From positions 1-64,000 of the forward strand of contig JAIOYZ010000020.1 in assembly GCA_021740845.1 (NCBI GenBank): a stretch of DNA of 64,000 nucleotides, given 5' to 3'. Of this stretch, positions 1 through 8,432 are shown in pieces. Made by a program: the position numbers and the translations under genes. Source of the stretch: Bacteroidia bacterium (GTDB lineage: Bacteria; Bacteroidota; Bacteroidia; UKL13-3). The notes beneath the pieces are model-generated. The model made no database searches and had not been told where the DNA came from. It saw only the letters and a program-made list of their open reading frames with translations. Within the stretch, counting starts at the first letter, position 1. Each line of letters starts with the position of its first letter.

Positions 1-2
1 TC

Positions 3-212
3 AACCGAACATTTAAGACAGATGATGATTGTTTAAAGTACTTAGCATTTTTGAAATGGGAAGAAGGATATAGTTGTAAAAGATGTCAGAATAGGAAATA
101 TAGCCAGGGCAAAAAGTTACATAATAGGCGTTGCACAAAATGTAGATATGAAGAAAGTCCAACCTGGCAAAATCCACGATATATACTTTTTCTCCGCGAA
201 TGCCCTCGGTAG
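3..212 (+). pseudogene. IS1595-family transposase, N-terminal remnant
   Basis: Reading frame 3 is open from the window edge to a TAG at 210-212. It encodes a zinc-ribbon start typical of IS1595-family transposases: a CLKYL..LKW..G block, then two cysteine pairs (CKRC and CTKC, about residues 27-30 and 47-50) that would bind zinc. In the family this ribbon is followed by an S-x-T-x-G-T block and the catalytic DDE/N domain. Here the similarity stops after ESPT and a short unrelated tail ends at the stop, so the catalytic domain is missing. No inverted repeat is visible. The left end lies outside the window. I infer a truncated, inactive insertion-sequence remnant. Confidence 0.6.
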
Positions 213-547
213 TTCTTAACTAGTAAAAAAAAAATGCTATTCGTTGAATTTCATTAGCTAGCAACTTAATGCTTTTCCGAGGGATAAGTCCCTTGTTTGG
301 GACCAAATTCTATATCCAAATGCTTTTTGTTTTTAAATTTGGTTCAAAACAAGATTGAATTTCTGCTGGTTTAGTAAACTTGCTCCATTTACAAAGCCTC
401 GCTTCCTCAGTTGCATGTGGGAGGGGTGGTGGCCGAGCTAGAAAAGCGGCAGCCTATCTGCAAGAAAATTGTTCTAATAAGGCTTTTACTCTGCAAGGCG
501 GTTCTCTCGGTTGGCTAGATGAGGTAGAGAAATAAGCTCTGCAACTA
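213..547. other. Gap between transposase remnant and aroA
   Basis: Apart from the rhodanese remnant at 365-535 I see no intact gene. The first half carries an A10 run near 227-236 and a near-copy of the window-wide motif (GGTTCAAAAC, 341-350). Confidence 0.4.
365..535 (+). pseudogene. Rhodanese-like domain, C-terminal remnant
   Basis: An open stretch of 56 codons ends at TAA 533-535. It reads like the second half of a rhodanese domain: a CGRGGGRARKAAAYL segment corresponds to the active-site loop C-x-x-G-x-R-S followed by an AA..L helix, and TLQGGSLGW corresponds to the L.GG...W signature near the end of the fold. The first half of the domain and a start codon are absent: an in-frame TGA lies nine bases upstream. 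Rhodaneses transfer sulfane sulfur through the loop cysteine, but this fragment should be inactive. It sits between the transposase remnant and the 3' end of aroA, so a past insertion or deletion probably removed its front. Confidence 0.5.
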
Positions 548-1825
548 TTATTTCTTTTTCCTTCCCGTAGTATCTATTTTAAGCAAAACTCCAATTTTTG
601 CAGCTTCTTGCCAGAAATTAGGAAACGATTTTTGTACCGATTCTGATTCGCTTAAAAAAATGGTAGATTGTAAAATGGAAAAGAAGGCAAAAGCCATAGT
701 TATTCTATGATCTTCTTGAGTGTTGATTACACTATTCTCATAAAACGAATGCTGAATACCATCGTGTTCTAATTGGCTGCTAGTGCAATTAACTCTGTAA
801 TGCAATTGCTTTAAACCTTGTGATAAAACCTCTATGCGGTTACTTTCCTTAAAGACTAAACTGCTCAATCCCTTTGCATTCATTATAAATGAAGCGCCTG
901 CTGTGGCACAAATTAATGCAGGAGCAAGGTCTGGGTAATTGGTAAAATCAAAGGAGAAATTGGAAGTGCTGGGGGTTTTGCCTTTGGTGATATAAACACC
1001 GGTTTCTTTTTCAATGGTTCTAATTCCAAGTTCTTCCATCCACTTGGCTACTATAGAATCTCCTTGAATGGAGTTTAAAAATAAGCCTGGAAAAAGGATA
1101 TCGGCTTTATCTGCTAATAATGCGGCCTCGTAAAAAAAGGCTGCACTGCTCCAATCTGCTTCTATATAATAGGTTAAGTTTTCTGTATTTTTTGGTCTAT
1201 ATTCGGTTTGAACCAAAATAGTGTTTTCTGAAAATGAACTTTCAAAACCAAACTCTTGCAGCATGGATTGAGTCATTTCAATATAGTTCTTACTTACCAA
1301 GTTTCCTTCCAAGGTAATTTCTAGAGGATTCTCCATTAAAGGTGCAGCCATCATAAGTGCAGAAGCAAACTGGCTAGAATTGCTAGTGTCTATGCTTACC
1401 TTTCCTCCTTTGAGTTTTGTTCCTTTAATAGCAATTGGTAAAACACCTTCATTTTCTAAATACCTAATATCTGCACCTAAAGAATTTAAGGCTTGAACCA
1501 AAGAGCTGATAGGCCTTTGCTTCATTCTTTCATTGCCTGTTAAGGTTATTTCCAATCCAGGAATAGCAGAAAAATAAGCAGTTAAAAATCGCAAACAAGT
1601 ACCAGCGTTTTTAATGTCAATAACTCCATTTGGTTCAGACAGAGCCTTATTTATAATTTGGGTATCGTCTGCGGTAGAGATGTTTTCTATTGTTCTGGCA
1701 GGAAGGTTTTTTTGCTTTAAAACTTCGTTTAAAACCAAGGCTCTATTGCTAATGCTTTTGGATGCCGGTAATTGTATGGTGGCAATTAAATTGGCGTCTT
1801 CACATTCTATTTTTACTTGACTCAT
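548..1825 (-). CDS. aroA: 3-phosphoshikimate 1-carboxyvinyltransferase (EPSP synthase)
   Basis: Cytoplasmic enzyme that joins phosphoenolpyruvate to shikimate 3-phosphate, the sixth step of the shikimate pathway to chorismate. The 425-residue length fits the family. Visible family marks are the substrate-binding ASKSISNRALVL near the N-terminus (about residues 21-32), NAGTCLRFL (about 73-81), the TGNERMKQRP block (97-106) and DHRITMAFAF near residue 370. It overlaps the upstream aroB by four bases (ATGA), so the two are probably translated together. An exact copy of the dispersed motif GGTTTGAACC lies inside the gene at 1205-1214, where it encodes LVQT in a variable region. Confidence 0.95.
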   Translation of the reverse strand: MSQVKIECEDANLIATIQLPASKSISNRALVLNEVLKQKNLPARTIENISTADDTQIINKALSEPNGVIDIKNAGTCLRFLTAYFSAIPGLEITLTGNERMKQRPISSLVQALNSLGADIRYLENEGVLPIAIKGTKLKGGKVSIDTSNSSQFASALMMAAPLMENPLEITLEGNLVSKNYIEMTQSMLQEFGFESSFSENTILVQTEYRPKNTENLTYYIEADWSSAAFFYEAALLADKADILFPGLFLNSIQGDSIVAKWMEELGIRTIEKETGVYITKGKTPSTSNFSFDFTNYPDLAPALICATAGASFIMNAKGLSSLVFKESNRIEVLSQGLKQLHYRVNCTSSQLEHDGIQHSFYENSVINTQEDHRITMAFAFFSILQSTIFLSESESVQKSFPNFWQEAAKIGVLLKIDTTGRKKK

Positions 1826-2883
1826 GGAGTTAAATTGCGGTAATATTCTATAGATTTTGCAATCAAATCATCGTGGCAATTGATGTCTATTTTGGCTTTT
1901 CCAATTTTCTTGAGTAAGGTGAAATTGATAAGACCCTGACGGTTTTTCTTGTCGTTTTTCATGATATCAATCAAACTAGGCGCATGCAATTTACCTTTGT
2001 ATTTTGGAAATCTACTCTTGAAAAAATCGGTGATTTTTTCTAACTCAGAACCGCTTAAACCTTGAATTGCTTTACTTATATAGGCTTCACAAATAATTCC
2101 TATGGCAATGGCCTCACCGTGTTTAAGTGGAACGGCATCAGAAATTAGGGAATGTGTTTCTATAGCATGTCCAATGGTATGGCCAAAATTGAGAGCTTTT
2201 CTTATATCTTTTTCTAGAGGATCCTTTTTTACAATGGATACCTTAATTTTCAACGATTGGAAAATTAGTGCCCCTGCATTTTCCCAGTCGTGGTTTTCTA
2301 TGGCTGCTAATTTTTCAAAGAGAGATTTATCTTCAATTAAAGCATGTTTACAAACCTCGGCCAATCCATTTCTTTTTTCTTCTTCCTGCAAGGTGTTTAA
2401 AAATTGGGGGTTGATAAAAATATATTTAGGGTGCTGAAAAACTCCAATTACATTTTTATATGATTCAAAATCAACACCTAATTTGCCGCCAATACTGGCA
2501 TCTACCATAGAAAGTAGCGTAGTAGGGATGTTTATAAAATCAATTCCTCTTTTATAAGTTGCGGCGCAAAAGCCACCCAAATCAGAGATAACACCCCCGC
2601 CTAAATTAAGCAAAACAGCTCTTCTATCGGCAAAATGCTCTTGAAATTTCGACCAAATTTTTTCGGCGTACTTTAGGGTTTTATTTGCCTCACCAGCAGG
2701 AATTACAATAGGTTCGTAATTTACCAAATACGGACTTAAGATGGGCCAACAATGACGTTGGGTATTGGTATCCATCAAAACAAATACCTTCGAATACTCC
2801 TTATTTATCAGTATTTCAGCAAGTTTCTCTAAAACTTCATTTCCTAAAAATAGTTCGAAATCTTTTTGAATTATTTCTTTCAT
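1822..2883 (-). CDS. aroB: 3-dehydroquinate synthase
   Basis: Cyclises DAHP to 3-dehydroquinate, the second shikimate step, using NAD and a divalent metal in the cytoplasm. The 353 residues match the usual length. The NAD-binding glycine motif LGGGVISDLGGF (about residues 94-105), the IPTTLLSMVDASIGGK block (about 120-135) and the metal-ligand histidines in FGHTIGHAIE and LKHGEAIAIG are all present. It is the first gene of the aroB-aroA pair and is divergent from the proline dehydrogenase gene, with 78 bases between the starts. Confidence 0.95.
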   Translation of the reverse strand: MKEIIQKDFELFLGNEVLEKLAEILINKEYSKVFVLMDTNTQRHCWPILSPYLVNYEPIVIPAGEANKTLKYAEKIWSKFQEHFADRRAVLLNLGGGVISDLGGFCAATYKRGIDFINIPTTLLSMVDASIGGKLGVDFESYKNVIGVFQHPKYIFINPQFLNTLQEEEKRNGLAEVCKHALIEDKSLFEKLAAIENHDWENAGALIFQSLKIKVSIVKKDPLEKDIRKALNFGHTIGHAIETHSLISDAVPLKHGEAIAIGIICEAYISKAIQGLSGSELEKITDFFKSRFPKYKGKLHAPSLIDIMKNDKKNRQGLINFTLLKKIGKAKIDINCHDDLIAKSIEYYRNLTP

Positions 2884-2961
2884 GAAACCCGCTTATAATT
2901 ATACATTTGTCACGCAAAATAAGGCTATATTTTGTCAACAACAATTTAATGTTATCAAAAG

Positions 2962-4140
2962 ATGATTAAGAACATCGTGGATTTCTCTAATACAGAAGTT
3001 GCGTTTCAATCGAAAACTAACCAAGAGTTAAGGAACTCTTACTTATTATTCAAAGCCATTGGGTATAATTGGTTGGTTCAGGCCGGACCAAAAATGGTGG
3101 AATTTTGTTTTTCTATTGGTTTGCCTATTAATGGCATAATTAGAAGAACCGTGTTTCATCAATTTTGCGGAGGAATAAATATTGAAGATTGTGAAAGCAA
3201 TATTCAATTGATGTATAAATATGGTGTTGGAACCATTTTAGATTATTCTGTAGAAGGGGAGGAAAAGGAAGAAACCTTTGAAGATACAGCTGCAGAAATT
3301 ATTAAAACAATTCTAAAAGCCAAAGGAAATCCTGCTATTCCATTTAGTGTATTTAAAGTAACTGGGGTGGCTAGGTTAAGTTTATTGGAGAAGGTAAATA
3401 ACAAGGAAACTTTAACCGAAGAGGAAACAAAAGCATTTGAAAGAATAAAAAATAGGATAGACCATATTTGTAAAACCGCCCACGATAATCTAGTACGCTT
3501 ATTTATTGATGCAGAAGAAACTTGGATACAGGCTGCAATTGATGGTTTGGTTACCGAGATGATGGAAAAATACAATAGAGAGCGCATTATTGTTTACAAT
3601 ACCATTCAATTTTACCGTCATGATAGATTGCAATATCTAATGGAATCTATTGCCAATGCTAGAACATCGGGATATTTTTATGGGGTTAAATTAGTAAGAG
3701 GTGCGTATATGGAAAAGGAGAGTTTACGCGCAAAGGAAATGGGATATCCAGATCCAATTCAACCCAATAAAGCTGCAAGCGATAGAGATTATAATGAGGG
3801 TCTTAAAGTTTGCATCGAAAACATGGATATTGTTTCTATTTGTGCGGGAACACATAACGAAGACAGTTGTACCTATTTAATGGAGCAAATGAAATTAGCC
3901 AATATTGAACCCAATGATACGAGAATTTATTTCTCTCAATTGTTTGGTATGAGCGATCATTTGAGTTATAATTTGGGTCATGCAGGGTACAATGTTGCTA
4001 AGTATTTGCCTTATGGACCAGTTAGAGCTGTATTGCCATACTTATTTAGGAGGGCACAAGAAAATACTAGTGTTCAAGGTCAGGCAGGAAGAGAGTTAAG
4101 TTTGGTTCAAAAAGAATTGAGCCGCCGTCGCCATGCCTAA
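2962..4140 (+). CDS. Proline dehydrogenase
   Basis: Flavoenzyme that oxidises proline to pyrroline-5-carboxylate, feeding electrons to the respiratory chain; this is the stand-alone form (392 residues) rather than the bifunctional PutA. The (beta-alpha)8 domain shows the family blocks VKLVRGAYMEKE (about residues 235-246), QLFGMSDHLSYNL (about 326-338), YLPYGPVRAVLPYLFRRA and a QEN turn near the C-terminus, where the arginines bind the proline carboxylate. The last eight bases overlap the start of tsaE. This gene is divergent from aroB. Confidence 0.92.
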   Translation: MIKNIVDFSNTEVAFQSKTNQELRNSYLLFKAIGYNWLVQAGPKMVEFCFSIGLPINGIIRRTVFHQFCGGINIEDCESNIQLMYKYGVGTILDYSVEGEEKEETFEDTAAEIIKTILKAKGNPAIPFSVFKVTGVARLSLLEKVNNKETLTEEETKAFERIKNRIDHICKTAHDNLVRLFIDAEETWIQAAIDGLVTEMMEKYNRERIIVYNTIQFYRHDRLQYLMESIANARTSGYFYGVKLVRGAYMEKESLRAKEMGYPDPIQPNKAASDRDYNEGLKVCIENMDIVSICAGTHNEDSCTYLMEQMKLANIEPNDTRIYFSQLFGMSDHLSYNLGHAGYNVAKYLPYGPVRAVLPYLFRRAQENTSVQGQAGRELSLVQKELSRRRHA

Positions 4141-4567
4141 TTCCAATGAAAATTCTTTGGTTTATGGTTTGGAAGATTTGCAAAAGGCTGCTTCCTGGCT
4201 GTTAACTAAAATTGGTTCAAACCGAATTGTTTGCTTTACTGGCCAAATGGGCGCAGGCAAAACTAGTTTAATAGCAGCTATTGTTAAAGAATTAGGGGTG
4301 CTTGAACCAATTAGTAGTCCCACTTTTTCTCTGGTAAATGAGTACAAAGGGTTGGATGGTAAAACCATTTATCATTTTGATTTTTACCGAATCAATTCCT
4401 TGGAAGAAGTTTATGATATTGGTTACGAAGATTATTTTGAAAGTGGAGCTCTTTGTTTGATTGAGTGGCCAGAGAAAATTGAAGAATTGTTAGCCAAAGA
4501 AAATTGTCTCTATTTTGCCATAGAAGGGATGGATTTGGAAAGAAAACTGAGCCTACTTGTTAGTTAG
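4133..4567 (+). CDS. tsaE: tRNA threonylcarbamoyladenosine biosynthesis ATPase TsaE
   Basis: Small ATPase that works with TsaB-TsaD in making the t6A modification at position 37 of ANN-decoding tRNAs. The 144 residues contain the Walker A loop GQMGAGKTS (about residues 37-45), the SSPTFSLVNEY segment (about 63-73), HFDFYR (about 83-88) and the Walker-B-like LCLIEWPEKI. It overlaps the proline dehydrogenase gene by eight bases, so both probably share a transcript. An exact dispersed motif (GGTTCAAACC, 4214-4223) lies in the coding sequence just before Walker A and encodes GSNR. Confidence 0.93.
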   Translation: MPNSNENSLVYGLEDLQKAASWLLTKIGSNRIVCFTGQMGAGKTSLIAAIVKELGVLEPISSPTFSLVNEYKGLDGKTIYHFDFYRINSLEEVYDIGYEDYFESGALCLIEWPEKIEELLAKENCLYFAIEGMDLERKLSLLVS

Positions 4568-4584
4568 TTCTGCATATTTTGGGC

Positions 4585-4615
4585 TTGTGATATTTCAGGA
4601 ATAAACCTATATTTG
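4585..4615 (+). promoter_or_regulatory. Bacteroidota-type promoter for ald
   Basis: TTG at 4585-4587 is followed, 20 bases on, by TATATTTG at 4608-4615. This matches the published Bacteroidota consensus of a -33 TTG element and a -7 TAnnTTTG element with a 19-21 base spacer. The ald start codon at 4638 leaves a short leader. It is a sequence match only. Confidence 0.55.
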
Positions 4616-4637
4616 GTTTCAACTCAATACATAACTC

Positions 4638-5864
4638 ATGGCCGATTCTATTTCTTTTGGTTTTAGTGATTTAGCCAAGCAGGCTAGTTTGCAACCTAAG
4701 GAAGCCTTGTTGGAAATTAATCATCCCAACCAAGCTCTTTATATTGGAATTCCTAAGGAAACTACCTTACAGGAACATAGGATTTCGTTAACACCTTCTT
4801 CAGTTCAATTATTGGTTGACAATGGCAATGAGGTTTGGATAGAAACCAATGCTGGTAAGCAAGCTAATTTTTTAGATAAAGAATACAGTGAAGCTGGGGC
4901 CAAAATTTGTTACGATGTAAATGAGGTTTATAAGGCTGATATTATTGTAAAGGTAGAGCCCCCAACTCCAGAAGAAGTTCAGCTATTAAGTCCGGATAAA
5001 TTATTGATTTCTGCCTTGCAACATGGCGCCAAATCTGAAAGTTATATCAGAAGCATGATGCAAAAGAAAATCAATGCCATTGCTTTTGAATATTTAAAAG
5101 ACAAGGATGGCATATTCCCAATAGTTAGAAGTTTAAGTGAAATTGCAGGAATAACAGCCATATCCATTGCTTCTGAACTTTTAAGTACACGCGGTGGAGG
5201 AAAGGGTGAAATGTTGGGTGGAGTTTCTGGTATTCCTCCAACAGAGATTGTAATTATAGGAGCTGGCACAGTTGGAGAATATGCTGCAAGAACCGCAATT
5301 GGGAAAGGCGCTTCAGTGAAAGTTTTCGACCATTCCTTGGCCAAGTTGAGGAGGTTGCAAAGTAATTTGGGTCAGAACATATTTACTTCTTTGATACATC
5401 CAAAAATTCTTCAAAAAGCTTTGATAAATGCAGACGTTGCAATTGGATGCATAAGAAGTGAGGAGGGCAGAAGTCCGATTATTGTTAGCGAAGAATTGGT
5501 TTCGAACATGAAAGAATCAAGTGTGATTTTGGATATAAGTATAGACCAAGGGGGAGTTTTTGAAACCTCTGAAATAACCTCACATGCTAAACCTACTTTT
5601 GTAAAGCATGGGGTAATTCATTATTGCGTTCCTAATATTACAAGTAATGTTTGTCGTACTGCGAGCTATGCTTTGAGCAATATCCTTACTCCCTTATTAT
5701 TGAGAATTGCAGAGTCTAAAAACTTTGGTGAATTTCTTTATGCCAACGCCGAGGTTAGAAATGGAGTTTATATTTACAAAGGAAATTTAACGCACCAGCA
5801 TTTAGGTAAACGCTTGAGTATCTACCAAAAAGACCTCGATTTATTGCTTGCCGCACATACTTAG
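4638..5864 (+). CDS. ald: Alanine dehydrogenase
   Basis: NAD-dependent oxidative deamination of L-alanine to pyruvate and ammonium. The protein (408 residues) has the two Rossmann-type halves of the AlaDH/PNT family: IGIPKETTLQEHRISLTP (from about residue 37) with the substrate-binding arginine, a VKVEPP lysine block, LQHGAK with a likely catalytic histidine, and the nucleotide loop IIGAGTVGEYAA (about 205-216). Compared with the classic 370-residue enzyme it has an N-terminal extension of about 35 residues. It has its own putative promoter (4585-4615). Confidence 0.88.
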   Translation: MADSISFGFSDLAKQASLQPKEALLEINHPNQALYIGIPKETTLQEHRISLTPSSVQLLVDNGNEVWIETNAGKQANFLDKEYSEAGAKICYDVNEVYKADIIVKVEPPTPEEVQLLSPDKLLISALQHGAKSESYIRSMMQKKINAIAFEYLKDKDGIFPIVRSLSEIAGITAISIASELLSTRGGGKGEMLGGVSGIPPTEIVIIGAGTVGEYAARTAIGKGASVKVFDHSLAKLRRLQSNLGQNIFTSLIHPKILQKALINADVAIGCIRSEEGRSPIIVSEELVSNMKESSVILDISIDQGGVFETSEITSHAKPTFVKHGVIHYCVPNITSNVCRTASYALSNILTPLLLRIAESKNFGEFLYANAEVRNGVYIYKGNLTHQHLGKRLSIYQKDLDLLLAAHT

Positions 5865-5991
5865 AGGTTTTTGTAAAATCCAAAAAATATCTTTAAGTTT
5901 CAGTAATTCAGAGTGAAAAGTAATCCACACCTATGTTGATACGTGGTGTATTAGTTGCCGTTTGCATTTTCGTTATTTGAAGGACAGAACT

Positions 5992-6022
5992 TGTTTCACG
6001 CAATTGGAATAAGTGTTTCACG
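5992..6022 (+). promoter_or_regulatory. Pair of parS-like half sites
   Basis: TGTTTCACG occurs twice in direct orientation, at 5992-6000 and 6014-6022. It is the left half of the conserved ParB site TGTTTCACGTGAAACA, and each copy is followed by a degenerate right half. parAB begins about 700 bases downstream. I saw no complete palindromic parS in the window, so ParB binding here is only a possibility. Confidence 0.3.
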
Positions 6023-6027
6023 GAACC

Positions 6028-6708
6028 ATGGAAATAAACTATTACGGACATTCTTGTTTTTTGATAAAGGTTGGTGGCAAGAAATTGCTATTCGATCCAT
6101 TTATCCGTGGAAACGAATTGGCAAAAGAAATAAATATAGATTCTATAGAGGCCGATTATATTTTGGTAAGTCATGGTCATGAAGACCATACTGGCGACTT
6201 GGTATATTTAGCTAAAAAGACGGATGCAACTGTTATTGCATCTTTTGAAATTACTAGTTGGTTGCAAAAGCAAGGTATAAATAAGGTTCATCCAATGAAT
6301 GTGGGTGGAAATAAAAACTTTGAATTTGGGAAAGTAAGCATGACCTACGCAGCACACAGCAGTAGTTTTGCAGATGGAACCTATGCAGGAGTTGCCTCTG
6401 GATTTGTTATAACTGCAGAAGGTAAATCTGTTTATTATAGTGGCGATACAGGATTAACGCAAGAGATGAAGCTTATTGGCGAAATGCATGCTATTTCATT
6501 GGCATTATTACCAATTGGCGACAACTTTACAATGGATGCAAAGGATGCAGCAACGGCAGCTAATTTTCTGAATTGCAAAGATGTAATTGGCTTGCATTAC
6601 GATACATTTGGATTTATAGTAATTAACAACCAAGAGGCCATAAATTCCTTTGCAAACAAAGGGGTTAAATTAACATTATTAAAAATTGGCGAAACATTCG
6701 CTGCATAA
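6028..6708 (+). CDS. UPF0173-type metal-dependent hydrolase (metallo-beta-lactamase fold)
   Basis: The 226-residue protein has the compact metallo-beta-lactamase fold of the UPF0173/YtkL family. Marks are MEINYYGHSCFLI at the start, the metal-binding HGHEDH motif (about residues 50-55), the later histidines in AAHSSS and GLHYDTFGF, and the aspartate in YYSGDTGL. The physiological substrate is unknown. I chose the ATG at 6028 because homologs begin at this point with M-x-I-x-Y-x-GHSCF; a GTG 15 bases earlier is also open. It ends four bases before the parA start. Confidence 0.85.
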   Translation: MEINYYGHSCFLIKVGGKKLLFDPFIRGNELAKEINIDSIEADYILVSHGHEDHTGDLVYLAKKTDATVIASFEITSWLQKQGINKVHPMNVGGNKNFEFGKVSMTYAAHSSSFADGTYAGVASGFVITAEGKSVYYSGDTGLTQEMKLIGEMHAISLALLPIGDNFTMDAKDAATAANFLNCKDVIGLHYDTFGFIVINNQEAINSFANKGVKLTLLKIGETFAA

Positions 6709-6712
6709 AAAT

Positions 6713-7519
6713 ATGGGTAAAACAATATCAATTGTAAATCAAAAAGGTGGGGTAGGAAAAACTACCACTGCAATTAATCTTGCTGCAAGTTTGGCGGTAT
6801 TGGAATTTAAAACATTGGTAATAGACGCAGATCCACAGGCCAATACAACCTCCGGTTTGGGTTTTGATCCAAAGGATGTAAGAACTGGTTTGTATGAAGT
6901 ATTGGTGAATGAGGTTCCTGCTTCGGATGCAATTATTACAACCGATTTTGCTTATTTGGACATTCTTCCTTCCAATATTGATTTGGTTGGAGCTGAAATT
7001 GAACTAATAAATGTTCCAAACAGAGAGCGCATTATGTACCATGCTTTGGAAAAAGTAAAGAAGAATTACGATTTTGTAATTATTGATTGTTCTCCATCCC
7101 TAGGTTTGATAACAACCAATTCTTTGGTTGCAAGTGATTCTGTTATTATTCCAGTTCAATGCGAGTATTTTGCATTGGAAGGTTTGGGTAAATTATTGAA
7201 TACCGTAAAAATTATACAAAGTAATTTAAACACCGAATTGCAAATTGAAGGCTTGTTACTTACCATGTACGACATGCGTTTAAGGTTAAGTAATCAGGTG
7301 GTGGAAGAGGTGAAAATGCATTTCCAGGATTTGGTATTTGATACCATTATTCAACGAAATACCAAGTTGAGTGAGGCTCCAAGTTTTGGTTTGGCAGTAA
7401 TTACTCACGATGCAGAAAGCAAGGGAGCAATTAATTATTTGAACCTAGCTAAAGAATTATTGCATAAAAACGGACTCAATAAAACCAATATGATGGAGTC
7501 TAAACACGAATTGAATTAA
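6713..7519 (+). CDS. parA: Chromosome partitioning ATPase ParA/Soj
   Basis: Walker-type ATPase that acts with ParB on parS to segregate the chromosome origin. The 268-residue protein starts MGKTISIVNQKGGVGKTT, containing the deviant Walker A lysines (KGGVGKTT), followed by VIDADPQANTT (switch) and VIIDCSPSLGL (Walker B, about residues 122-132). The length and the absence of an N-terminal HTH fit chromosomal rather than plasmid ParA. The ATG at 6713 was chosen over an upstream in-frame start because it places the family N-terminus correctly and lies just past the hydrolase stop. parB follows after 22 bases. Confidence 0.94.
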   Translation: MGKTISIVNQKGGVGKTTTAINLAASLAVLEFKTLVIDADPQANTTSGLGFDPKDVRTGLYEVLVNEVPASDAIITTDFAYLDILPSNIDLVGAEIELINVPNRERIMYHALEKVKKNYDFVIIDCSPSLGLITTNSLVASDSVIIPVQCEYFALEGLGKLLNTVKIIQSNLNTELQIEGLLLTMYDMRLRLSNQVVEEVKMHFQDLVFDTIIQRNTKLSEAPSFGLAVITHDAESKGAINYLNLAKELLHKNGLNKTNMMESKHELN

Positions 7520-7541
7520 TTAAAGGAGAATAGAAAGAGAA

Positions 7542-8432
7542 ATGAGCGCCAAACATAGAAATGCATTGGGAAGGGGATTAAGTGCCCTTTTAGAAAACAA
7601 CGGAACAGATATTACTGGGGCTGAGACAAAGCCATTACATTCGATAAGTGAAATTCCAATTAGTCAGGTTCAAGCAAATCCTTTTCAACCACGTGAAGAA
7701 TTTGACGAGGTAGCTTTATTGGAATTGGCAGAAAGCATTAAGGTGCATGGAATTATTCAACCTATTACGGTTAGAAAATTAGGATACGATAGCTACCAAA
7801 TTATTAGTGGTGAGCGCAGAACTCGTGCATCTAGATTGGCTGGATTAACTAATATTCCAGCATTTATTCGTTTGGCAGACGATCAAGGCATGTTGGAAAT
7901 GGCCTTGATTGAGAACATTCAACGCGAAGAATTAAATGCCATGGAAATTGCCTATAGTTATAAGCGTTTGGTGGATGAATGTAATTTAAACCAAGATCAA
8001 TTGGGTGAAAGAGTTGGTAAAAACAGATCTACTGTAAACAACTATATGCGCTTGTTGAAATTGCCTGATAATATTCAAGCAGCATTAAGAGATGCCCAAA
8101 TTTCTATGGGTCATGCTCGTGCAATTATCAATATAGACAACAGCGACGAGCAACAATATTTATTCTCCAAAATGGTAGAAGATGGCTTGTCGGTGCGTGA
8201 AGTTGAAAACCTGGTTAGAGCAGCTCACGAAAGGAAGGACGAAGAAATTAAAGCAACTCCTGAAGCTAAAAAGAAAGCAGAATTACCAGTTACCTTTGTA
8301 GAGTTCCAAAAATCATTGAGCAGTAAATTTGAAACCAAGGTTAAAATTAAGGCCGATGAAAGGGGAAGAGGTATTGTAAGCATTCCATTTAAATCGCAAC
8401 AAGATCTTAAACGCATTATGGAATTGCTGTGA
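7542..8432 (+). CDS. parB: Chromosome partitioning protein ParB/Spo0J
   Basis: CTP-dependent DNA clamp that loads at parS. In the 296 residues, the N-terminal NALGRGLSALL segment matches the arginine-containing peptide that stimulates ParA. The CTPase domain shows NPFQPREEF (about residues 46-54) and the ISGERRTRASRLAGL motif (about 88-102). A helix-turn-helix follows (LNQDQLGERVGKNRSTVNNYMRLL, about 150-173), and a dimerisation domain closes the protein. It is in one operon with parA, and its stop overlaps the next gene by four bases. Confidence 0.95.
   Translation: MSAKHRNALGRGLSALLENNGTDITGAETKPLHSISEIPISQVQANPFQPREEFDEVALLELAESIKVHGIIQPITVRKLGYDSYQIISGERRTRASRLAGLTNIPAFIRLADDQGMLEMALIENIQREELNAMEIAYSYKRLVDECNLNQDQLGERVGKNRSTVNNYMRLLKLPDNIQAALRDAQISMGHARAIINIDNSDEQQYLFSKMVEDGLSVREVENLVRAAHERKDEEIKATPEAKKKAELPVTFVEFQKSLSSKFETKVKIKADERGRGIVSIPFKSQQDLKRIMELL

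Noticed and set aside
2902-2909. TACATTTG as a promoter for the proline dehydrogenase gene
   Set aside because: It matches the -7 element but no TTG lies at the right distance upstream, so the match alone is too weak.
5955-6182. A 75-residue frame at the start of the metal-dependent hydrolase gene
   Set aside because: It overlaps the hydrolase in another frame and its product has no recognisable pattern; the hydrolase frame has clear motifs.
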